From: Opitutaceae bacterium
GTDB taxonomy: Bacteria > Verrucomicrobiota > Verrucomicrobiia > Opitutales > Opitutaceae
DNA: 5,481 nt
Direction: 5' to 3'
Assembly (NCBI GenBank): GCA_023269455.1
Contig: JAHFTG010000166.1
Span: 1-5,481 of the forward strand
Part shown: piece by piece, positions 1-5,481 of the stretch
How the letters are laid out: each line of letters begins with the position of its first letter
How positions within the stretch are numbered: the first letter of the stretch is position 1
Notes under the pieces: model-generated
The model's database searches: none
Told to the model about the DNA's origin: nothing
Seen by the model: only the letters and a program-made list of their open reading frames with translations
Program-made: the position numbers and the translations under genes

Positions 1-1086
1 TATTTTGAAGTCTGGAACGAGCCTAATCTCGACGGCTTCTGGATGGGCAACCCCGAGAAGAAACCTTGGCCCGAGTGGGCGCCCGGTGCTCGTGCCGAAT
101 ATTTCAAACTCTACGCGAGCTCGGCGCGCGCCGTGAAATCTATCGACCCGGCTTATCGGGTCGGCGGGCCCGCCACCGCCGGCTGCGGCTGGGTGCCGGA
201 GTTTCTTCAGTTCTGCGAAACCAGCCACGTCCCCGTGGATTTCGTCTCCACGCATACCTATGGAGTGGATGTTGGATATCTGGACGAAACCGGCACCGCC
301 GGCACTGCTCTTTCCCTCAAGCCGAATTCCATCTTTGGCGAGGTCCGGGAGATGCGCCAAGCGATTGCCCACTCTCAAAACCCCAAGCTGGAACTCCACT
401 TCACCGAATGGAGCAGCTCCTACACGCCGTCCGATCCGTTTCACGACAGTTATCACAGCGCGGCCTACATCTTGGACAAACTCAAGAACTGCGGCGACGC
501 CGCGCAATCGATGTCCTATTGGACGTTCACCGATATCTTTGAGGAGGGCGGTCCGCGCTGGGAGGCCTTTCACGGCGGTTTCGGACTGATGAACTATCAG
601 GATATTAAAAAGTCCGCGTATCGTGCCTATCAGTTTCTGAACCGGCTCGGCGCGACGGAACTCAAGAGCAACGATTCCGCGTCGTGGATATGCACCGACT
701 CTTCCGGCGGCGTGCAGGCCCTGATCTGGGATTTCACCAATACGTTTCCGGGCAAGGACACGATCAACCAGGTCTTCTACCGGCGTGATTTGCCCGCGAA
801 GCCCAAAGGCGAAATCGCTCTCAACCTGTCGCACTTACCCGCCGGCAAATACGCCATGGAAACCTACAAGGTCGGCTACCGCGTCAACGATCCTTACGCG
901 ACTTACCGGGATCTCGGCGCGCCCGCGCAACTCACCAAGGATCAGGTCTCCAAAATCAAATCTGAAAACAACGGTGCTCCCGTGGATGTCAGCACCGTGG
1001 AGATCGGTCCCGACGGGAAATTCGAGCAGTCGTTCGATCTCCGGGAAAACGACGCCGTGTTGATTACCTTCAAACCACAACGTTAA
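1..1086 (+). CDS. GH39 beta-xylosidase, 5'-truncated by window edge
   Basis: The frame is open from base 1 (first residues YFEVWNEPNLDGFW) to TAA at 1084-1086. It gives 361 residues; GH39 enzymes of this type usually have roughly 500, so about 150 N-terminal residues, including any signal peptide, lie upstream. The Met at base 43 is internal, because the catalytic NEP motif precedes it. Retaining GH39 enzymes release xylose from the non-reducing end of xylo-oligosaccharides. Visible landmarks are the acid/base Glu at residue 7 (N-E-P), a THTYGVD strand, the nucleophile Glu at residue 136 (HFTEWSSSYTP), SYWTFTD near 171-177 and HGGFGLMN near 191-198. From about residue 215 to the end there is the C-terminal beta-sandwich usual in this family. 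No key residue is missing in the part seen. The next gene starts 2 bases after the stop, so the two are probably co-transcribed. Family is secure; xylosidase specificity is inferred from resemblance. Confidence 0.9.
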   Translation, partial: YFEVWNEPNLDGFWMGNPEKKPWPEWAPGARAEYFKLYASSARAVKSIDPAYRVGGPATAGCGWVPEFLQFCETSHVPVDFVSTHTYGVDVGYLDETGTAGTALSLKPNSIFGEVREMRQAIAHSQNPKLELHFTEWSSSYTPSDPFHDSYHSAAYILDKLKNCGDAAQSMSYWTFTDIFEEGGPRWEAFHGGFGLMNYQDIKKSAYRAYQFLNRLGATELKSNDSASWICTDSSGGVQALIWDFTNTFPGKDTINQVFYRRDLPAKPKGEIALNLSHLPAGKYAMETYKVGYRVNDPYATYRDLGAPAQLTKDQVSKIKSENNGAPVDVSTVEIGPDGKFEQSFDLRENDAVLITFKPQR

Positions 1087-1088
1087 AA

Positions 1089-2240
1089 ATGACGGTGCGA
1101 ATTTTCCTATCCCTGCTAACCGGAGTGTCGGCCGCGTTCTTGTTTTTCGCGCCCATTTCCATCCATGCGGTCGAGGCCCCAACGGTTAACACCAATCAGC
1201 CGATAAAGCCGCTGGATGCGTGGACTGCGGTCGGTCTGATGACTCCCGGCATCAACATCGGAAACACCTTCGACTGCACTTCGGGGTGGGAAACTGGCTG
1301 GGGCCAGCCGCCTGTCACGAAGGAGTTCATCCAGAGCCTTGCGCGCTTGGGCTTCAAGTCGGTGCGCCTGCCCGTGGCGTGGGACACTTATGCCGACAAG
1401 GGTCGCATCACGGAAAAGCAGTTTAAGCGAATCGACGAAGTCGTTAACTGGATTTTGGAAACCGGTATGTTTTGCGTCGTCAACATTCACTGGGACGGCG
1501 GCTGGATCGATTCGGATAATAAAGAAAAGTTCCCGGACACCTTCCACACCTTCAGCAAGGAGGCCGAAAAAAAGTTCCGCTCCTACTGGGACCAGATTGC
1601 CCGCCATTACGCAGGCAAGAACGAGAAACTCCTCTTCGAGGGCCTCAACGAGCAAACCGAATTTGAAAACGAGGGCTCGATGGAGAAGGCCTACGCCACG
1701 CTGACCCGCGTGAACCAACTCTTCATCGACACGGTGCGAAAGACCGGTGGCAACAACGCCCGCCGCCTCCTGATCGTCACCGGATATGCCACGGACTTCG
1801 GAAAAACCAGCCAGAAGGAATACAAACTGCCAATCGATTCCATCCCCGGGAGGCTTTTTGTTTCCGTCCACTACTACACGCCCTGGGCGTTCGTCGGTCT
1901 GAGCGAGGATCAAAGCTGGGGGAAGATGCAGTCCACTTGGGGCAGCGAAGAGGACATGAAACAGTTGAACGACCTCTTCGACGGGATGGAGGCGCTCAGC
2001 AAGCGCACCAAGACCCCGGTCTACCTAGGAGAGTTCTCGATGTGTTCCAAAAAAGAGAGGGCTTTGAGTCTCCTGTGGACCACCTCCGTGTTCCATGCCG
2101 CGCTGAAACGGAAAATGGTCCCCGTGTTATGGGATATTGGCGGCATGGTCTCTCGCCAATCACCCTATGCGCCGAGTGATGACTTGTCCGAGATCAAGGT
2201 CAGACTCCGGAACATGAATACTCCCCAGCCCGGCCGGTAA
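1089..2240 (+). CDS. Secreted GH5 endo-glucanase-type glycosidase (cellulase/xyloglucanase-like)
   Basis: A 383-residue protein. Residues 1-27 look like a Sec signal peptide (MTVR, hydrophobic LSLLTGVSAAFLFFAPI, likely cut after SIHA), so the enzyme is exported. The rest is one GH5 TIM barrel: GINIGNT near 54-60, conserved Arg93 (SVRLPVAW), His134 in VNIHWDGG, acid/base Glu188 in FEGLNEQ, HYYTPW at 261-266, nucleophile Glu315 in VYLGEFSM and a late active-site Trp near 348. GH5 enzymes of this look cut beta-1,4-glucan backbones; the HYYTPW and GINIGNT motifs recall subfamily 4, which includes xyloglucanases, but I cannot fix the subfamily by eye. The residue after the acid/base Glu is Gln where most GH5 have Pro. 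No linker or carbohydrate-binding module follows the barrel. ATG 1089 is chosen because it gives a full signal peptide and sits 2 bases after the GH39 stop; no Shine-Dalgarno precedes it, only TTAAAA. Translational coupling to GH39 is likely. Confidence 0.88.
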   Translation: MTVRIFLSLLTGVSAAFLFFAPISIHAVEAPTVNTNQPIKPLDAWTAVGLMTPGINIGNTFDCTSGWETGWGQPPVTKEFIQSLARLGFKSVRLPVAWDTYADKGRITEKQFKRIDEVVNWILETGMFCVVNIHWDGGWIDSDNKEKFPDTFHTFSKEAEKKFRSYWDQIARHYAGKNEKLLFEGLNEQTEFENEGSMEKAYATLTRVNQLFIDTVRKTGGNNARRLLIVTGYATDFGKTSQKEYKLPIDSIPGRLFVSVHYYTPWAFVGLSEDQSWGKMQSTWGSEEDMKQLNDLFDGMEALSKRTKTPVYLGEFSMCSKKERALSLLWTTSVFHAALKRKMVPVLWDIGGMVSRQSPYAPSDDLSEIKVRLRNMNTPQPGR

Positions 2241-2260
2241 CCGTTGTCTGGCGTGAAGAA

Positions 2261-2288
2261 CTCCTGACGGTTCGCGCCTGACGCTTCG
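2261..2288 (+). repeat. Two-copy 14-bp tandem repeat in the GH5-GH2 spacer
   Basis: Bases 2261-2274 (CTCCTGACGGTTCG) and 2275-2288 (CGCCTGACGCTTCG) are adjacent and match at 12 of 14 positions. They lie 41 to 68 bases upstream of the GH2 start, in the only sizeable non-coding gap between the complete genes. A pair of direct half-sites is a common form for an activator or repressor site, but two imperfect copies can also arise by chance or replication slippage. The repeat is seen directly; any role is a guess. Confidence 0.4.
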
Positions 2289-2298
2289 ACCGCGCGGT
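2289..2298. promoter_or_regulatory. Perfect 10-bp palindrome, possible operator
   Basis: ACCGCGCGGT reads the same on both strands and follows the 14-bp tandem repeat without a gap, 31 bases before the GH2 ATG. It is too short for a terminator stem and has no T-run after it. It could be an operator for the GH2 gene, but a GC-rich palindrome of this length is not rare in a GC-rich genome. No convincing -35/-10 pair is visible beside it. Confidence 0.25.
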
Positions 2299-2328
2299 TT
2301 CCGATCCAAGATTCCCGACGATTTTAAA

Positions 2329-4812
2329 ATGAACTTTTCCCGTATCGCGATGCTTGGGTTGTTCGCCATCTTCGCCGCAGCGTTTAACAGCGGTATGGCG
2401 CAGACGGCTCCCGAAAACCGCGACCGTTCCTTCGACTCCGGCTGGCGTTTCCTGCGTGCGGACGCGCCCGGCGCGGAAGCCCCGGGTTTTGACGACTCGA
2501 CCTGGCGGGCGCTCGATCTCCCGCACGACTGGAGTATCGAGGATTTGCCGCAGCAGGAGAAGTCGCCGGTTCCCGGGTTGCCCGTCACGGCGATCCAGGC
2601 GATCCGCGTCGGTCCCTTTGATACCGCCCTGAGCCAAGGCGGCGGCTACACCGGACACGTGGTCGGCGGCACCGGTTGGTATCGAAAGCACTTCACGTTG
2701 ACGCCGGTGGAGCAGGGCAAGCGCGTGGTCGTGCGTTTCGACGGTGTATATATGAACGCCGAGTTCTGGATCAACGGCCACCCGCTCGGCAATTGGCCCT
2801 ACGGCTACAGCAGTTTTGAATTCGATCTGACTTCCTATCTGAAACCCGCAGGGCTTGAAAATGTGATCGCAGTGCGCGTGCGTAACGAAGGCAAAAACAG
2901 CCGCTGGTATTCTGGTTCGGGCATTTATCGTCACACGTGGCTGACCGTCACCGACGCGGTTCACCTGCCGACTTGGGGTGTGTTTGTGACCACGCCGGAG
3001 GTTTCAAAAGAAAAAGCCGTGGTGAAAATCTCCAGTGAAGTTCGAAACGGCACCGACGCCGTGGCCGATGTGGTGGTTCATGCGCGTGTGCTGAATCCGC
3101 AGGGCGAACCGGTCCAGGCGACCCCGGTAAAACTGCGCCTGGCCGGCAATGAAACCCGCACCGTGGAGCACGTGATCGAAGTGCGTTCTCCGAAACTATG
3201 GTCGTTGGAATCGCCGGAACTGTATGTGGCGGAAATCGGAATCGTGGCCGCCGGCAAAACCATCGAGCGGACTTCGACGCGTTTCGGCATCCGCAAGATC
3301 GAGGTGGATGCCGTGAATGGCTTTCGGCTCAACGGCCAGATGATCAAGCTCAAGGGCGGTTGCATGCACCACGACAACGGTCCGCTGGGCGCGGTGGCGA
3401 TTGATCGCGCGGAGGAGCGCCGTGTGGAGTTGATGAAGGCGAATGGGTTCAACGCCATCCGCACCGCGCACAATCCGCCGTCGCCCGCGTTTCTCGATGC
3501 GTGCGATCGCCTGGGCGTGCTCGTGGTGGACGAGTCCTTCGACTGCTGGCAGGTCGGCAAAAACGGGCAGGACTACAGCGTCTATTTCAAGGAGTGGGCC
3601 GGGCGCGACATCGCCTCGATGGTGCGGCGCGACCGCAACCACCCCTCGGTCGTGATCTGGTCCATCGGCAACGAGATTCCCGAGCAGTTTCGCTCCGAGG
3701 AGACCGCGAAGATGCTGCGCGAGGCAGTGCTTTCGCATGATAATACCCGTGCGATCACCCAGGCGATCTGCTCGGACTGGGGTGAGGTGATCAAGAATTG
3801 GGATCAGCGTTCCGACATCGCTTTCCGTCACCTCGATGTCGGCGGATACAATTACCTTCCGGAAAAATATGAATCTGATCACGCCCGGAATCCGCAGCGC
3901 GTGATGATGGGAACGGAATCCTATCCCAGGGCGTTTTTCGATTACTGGGAGTTGGTCGAAAAGCATCCCTACGTGATCGGCGACTTCGTCTGGACCTCGA
4001 TGGATTACTTCGGCGAATCCGGCATCGGCCACGCCGCGCCAAGCAACGAGAAGGACGACTTTCTGATGCCGTGGCCGTGGCACAACGCCTGGTGCGGCGA
4101 CATCGACGTATGTGGTTTCAAAAAACCGCAGTCCTACTACCGCGATGTCGTCTGGCGTCGCAGCCAGATTGAGATGATGGTTCACACGCCCATGCCGGAC
4201 GGTGTTTGGGAGCGCGTCAGCGGTTGGGGCTGGCCGGATGAGACCCGCAGTTGGAACTGGCCGGGCCAGGAAGGGAAATCGTTGCAGGTCGCCGTCTATT
4301 CGCGGTGCGACCGCGTGCGCCTTGAGCTGAATGGCAAGGCCATCGGCGAGAAACCGGTCTCCGCCGCGACCAAACTCACCGTGAAATTCGACGTGCCGTA
4401 TCAACCCGGCGAGTTGCGCGCCATCGGACTGATCAACGGAAAGCCGGTCGCCAACACCGTGCTGAAAACGACCGGCCCGGCGAAGCAACTTCGACTGACC
4501 GCCGACCGTTCCGACCTTCGCGCTGATCGCAACGACCTTTCCTACGTCACGGTCGAGATCGTTGATGCGTGGGGCGCGGTTGTTCCGAACGCTGCGGTGC
4601 CGGTTCGTTTCACCGTGGCGGGTGCGGGTGAACTGGCCGCCACGGGCAGCGCCGCGCCGAACGATGCATGCAGTTTCCAAGCACCGCTGCGCACGACCTA
4701 TCAAGGCCGTTGCATCGCCATTCTCCGGCCCCAAGGTGCCGTCGGCAAAATCACCCTCAAAGCCGAAGCCGCCGGCCTAAAAACGGCCATGATTGTGATC
4801 CGAACCCAATGA
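2329..4812 (+). CDS. Secreted GH2 beta-galactosidase, five-domain type
   Basis: An 827-residue, full-length GH2 enzyme that should remove terminal beta-galactose, or a related beta-linked sugar, from oligosaccharides. Residues 1-24 are a signal peptide (MNFSRIAMLGLFAIFAAAF, likely cut at GMA/Q), so it is exported. Domains in order: jelly-roll sugar-binding domain about 33-208 (WRFLRADAPGAE, LPHDWSIED, GGTGWYRKHF, SGIYRHTWL); Ig-like GH2 domain about 212-322, ending LWSLESPELY and TRFGIRKIEVD; TIM barrel about 325-615; a DUF4982-type domain about 635-710; and a C-terminal Ig-like domain (Glyco_hydro2_C5 type) about 716-822. In the barrel I see RTAHNPPS at 378-385, DESFDCW at 401-407, acid/base Glu449 in IWSIGNEIPE and nucleophile Glu530 in MMGTESYP, so the active site is complete. 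An 88-base spacer separates it from GH5. ATG 2329 gives the full signal peptide; no Shine-Dalgarno, only TTTTAAA before it. The exact sugar specificity (galactosidase versus glucuronidase or mannosidase) is inferred. Confidence 0.92.
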   Translation: MNFSRIAMLGLFAIFAAAFNSGMAQTAPENRDRSFDSGWRFLRADAPGAEAPGFDDSTWRALDLPHDWSIEDLPQQEKSPVPGLPVTAIQAIRVGPFDTALSQGGGYTGHVVGGTGWYRKHFTLTPVEQGKRVVVRFDGVYMNAEFWINGHPLGNWPYGYSSFEFDLTSYLKPAGLENVIAVRVRNEGKNSRWYSGSGIYRHTWLTVTDAVHLPTWGVFVTTPEVSKEKAVVKISSEVRNGTDAVADVVVHARVLNPQGEPVQATPVKLRLAGNETRTVEHVIEVRSPKLWSLESPELYVAEIGIVAAGKTIERTSTRFGIRKIEVDAVNGFRLNGQMIKLKGGCMHHDNGPLGAVAIDRAEERRVELMKANGFNAIRTAHNPPSPAFLDACDRLGVLVVDESFDCWQVGKNGQDYSVYFKEWAGRDIASMVRRDRNHPSVVIWSIGNEIPEQFRSEETAKMLREAVLSHDNTRAITQAICSDWGEVIKNWDQRSDIAFRHLDVGGYNYLPEKYESDHARNPQRVMMGTESYPRAFFDYWELVEKHPYVIGDFVWTSMDYFGESGIGHAAPSNEKDDFLMPWPWHNAWCGDIDVCGFKKPQSYYRDVVWRRSQIEMMVHTPMPDGVWERVSGWGWPDETRSWNWPGQEGKSLQVAVYSRCDRVRLELNGKAIGEKPVSAATKLTVKFDVPYQPGELRAIGLINGKPVANTVLKTTGPAKQLRLTADRSDLRADRNDLSYVTVEIVDAWGAVVPNAAVPVRFTVAGAGELAATGSAAPNDACSFQAPLRTTYQGRCIAILRPQGAVGKITLKAEAAGLKTAMIVIRTQ

Positions 4813-4871
4813 AACGGCACATGCTCGCCGACGGCTCGGCAACAAGGCCGGTAATTCTCGCGCATACCTGA
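4809..4871 (+). other. Tiny open frame overlapping the GH2 stop (ATGA), likely remnant
   Basis: ATG 4809-4811 overlaps the GH2 stop TGA (4810-4812) in the four-base ATGA arrangement typical of translationally coupled genes. The frame codes 20 residues, beginning MKRHMLADGS, before TGA at 4869-4871. It has a basic MKR start like many signal peptides but no hydrophobic core, and I recognise nothing in it. It may be the leftover 5' end of a coupled downstream gene, or chance. I do not claim it is a functional gene. Confidence 0.25.
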
Positions 4872-4929
4872 ATCGCATGCATCTGAGCCATCACGGACTG
4901 GCTACTCTTAACGAGTCCATCAGCCCTCA
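4872..4929. other. Short spacer before the GH2 remnant
   Basis: No recognisable coding motif, promoter or terminator. A loose 5-bp inverted repeat (GGACT 4895-4899, AGTCC 4914-4918, 14-base loop) and a direct CCATCA repeat (4888-4893, 4917-4922) are present, both small enough to be chance. The frame of the downstream remnant is closed by TAA at 4909-4911, so the remnant cannot start earlier than 4912 in that frame. Confidence 0.4.
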
Positions 4930-5481
4930 ATGATAAGGCTGTTTATGGAGCATAGCCTTGGTTTTACACTGGCGGAGCCTTCCCGCTGGGCGCGCGAGTG
5001 TTTGCTGATGGATTTCGATTGGCGGTTCGCCTTTGGTCACGCCACGGATGTCTCGAAGGATTTTAACCACGCCACCGGCCAGTTTTACCGTCATGTCTGG
5101 CTCGTGAAGACCGCGCCGTTGCACGTCGCGCGGCACGGGACGTATGTCACTTCCGAGATCACGGGCGCGGATGCGGAGGTGAAGGCGCGCGTTTCGGTGG
5201 TCAACGAATCCCTAGTTCCCGCGACCTTCGACATCGAGCAGGTCACCTTCGACGAATTGGGGCAGCGCGTGGCCACGGCGCGGACTACACAACTGCGCAT
5301 TCCGGCGAGAGGGCAAGGGGAGTTTGGCCAGACATTCTCGGTCCCAAACGCTCGACTCTGGTCCATCGAGACGCCGCACCTGCACACGCTCGTTCGCGGC
5401 TACAAGGCGGGGAAACACACCCTCACCGCCCAAGTGGCGACGACCGGCCAACCCGCCGCCGTCCGGCTTGTGCCGAATCGC
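4930..5481 (+). pseudogene. GH2 beta-galactosidase remnant, two internal deletions, runs off right edge
   Basis: The frame is open from ATG 4930 to the window end (184 residues, no stop). It consists of three GH2 pieces. Residues about 21-50 (LLMDFDWRFAFGHATDVSKD) match the extreme start of the GH2 sugar-binding domain. Residues about 51-153 (FYRHVWLVKTAPLHV, then LWSIETPHLHTLV) match the end of that domain and the Ig-like domain, parallel to residues 199-301 of the intact upstream GH2. Residues about 156-184 (RGYKAGKH, TTGQPAAVRL) match the end of the DUF4982 domain and the start of the C-terminal domain, parallel to about 697-724 upstream. Absent are about 110-150 residues of the sugar-binding domain and about 400 residues holding the entire catalytic barrel, so it cannot be an active glycosidase. 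The start is uncertain: ATG 4945 is in the same frame, no Shine-Dalgarno is seen, and no proper signal peptide is in frame. It differs enough from the intact GH2 to be a separate paralogue rather than a recent copy. An assembly chimera or a retained binding protein remains possible. Confidence 0.75.

Noticed and set aside
1116..1913. A 265-codon open frame on the minus strand.
   Set aside because: It is antisense to the GH5 gene, with no recognisable domain; the + strand GH5 motifs are unambiguous.
2200..2964. A 254-codon minus-strand frame spanning the GH5-GH2 spacer.
   Set aside because: It covers the GH5 end and the GH2 signal peptide and sugar-binding domain in antisense; no family motif seen, so it is judged a shadow.
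3196..4734. A 512-codon open frame on the minus strand.
   Set aside because: It lies wholly antisense to the GH2 gene, whose + strand translation has all family motifs and both catalytic residues. The minus-strand protein is low in recognisable motifs and rich in R, H, V and A, as expected for a shadow of GC-rich codons.
4827..4840. GCCGA-CGGC-TCGGC hairpin after the GH2 gene as a possible terminator.
   Set aside because: The stem is only 5 bp and is followed by AACAAGG rather than a T-run, so it does not meet the form of an intrinsic terminator.
4895..4918. GGACT/AGTCC inverted repeat with CCATCA direct repeats, considered as a mobile-element end or attachment site.
   Set aside because: The arms are 5-6 bp, there is no transposase or integrase and no target duplication, so chance is the simpler explanation.
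4930..5481. Reading the right-end frame as a tandem duplicate of the intact GH2.
   Set aside because: The shared segments are clearly homologous but differ at many residues (for example YRHTWLTVTDAVHL versus YRHVWLVKTAPLHV), so it is a diverged paralogue, not a recent duplication.

Overview
The window is a run of secreted or probably secreted polysaccharide-degrading enzymes, all on the + strand and packed head to tail. GC-rich codons, Sec-type signal peptides, starts without a clear Shine-Dalgarno sequence and the style of the glycosidases fit a Gram-negative plant-polysaccharide degrader. My best guess is Verrucomicrobia (Opitutales-like), with Bacteroidetes-style or alphaproteobacterial degraders as alternatives. 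No rRNA, tRNA, transposase or regulator gene is visible, so the taxonomic guess rests on protein style alone.

Layout. (1) 1-1086: 3' two-thirds of a GH39 beta-xylosidase, cut by the left edge, with both catalytic glutamates present. (2) 1089-2240: a complete secreted GH5 endo-glucanase-type enzyme, starting 2 bases after the GH39 stop. (3) 2241-2328: an 88-base spacer with a 14-bp tandem repeat followed directly by a 10-bp perfect palindrome. (4) 2329-4812: a complete secreted GH2 beta-galactosidase with all five usual domains. (5) 4813-4929: a short decayed-looking spacer with two tiny open frames. (6) 4930-5481, running off the right edge: an open frame made of three separate pieces of a second, different GH2 beta-galactosidase. 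Most of the sugar-binding domain and the whole catalytic barrel are missing, yet the frame stays open across both joins.

Function. An endo-acting GH5, a beta-xylosidase and one or more beta-galactosidases together suggest a hemicellulose locus. Galactosylated xyloglucan or a xylan/xyloglucan mixture is the most natural target: GH5 cuts the backbone, GH2 removes galactose from side chains, and GH39 releases xylose. The substrate is inferred from the families. The usual partners (GH31, GH3, GH43, transporter, regulator) are not in this window.

I do not see a new kind of biological system here. The most unusual object is the catalytically gutted GH2 remnant at the right end, which is either a gene in decay by in-frame deletions, a carbohydrate-binding leftover, or an assembly chimera.
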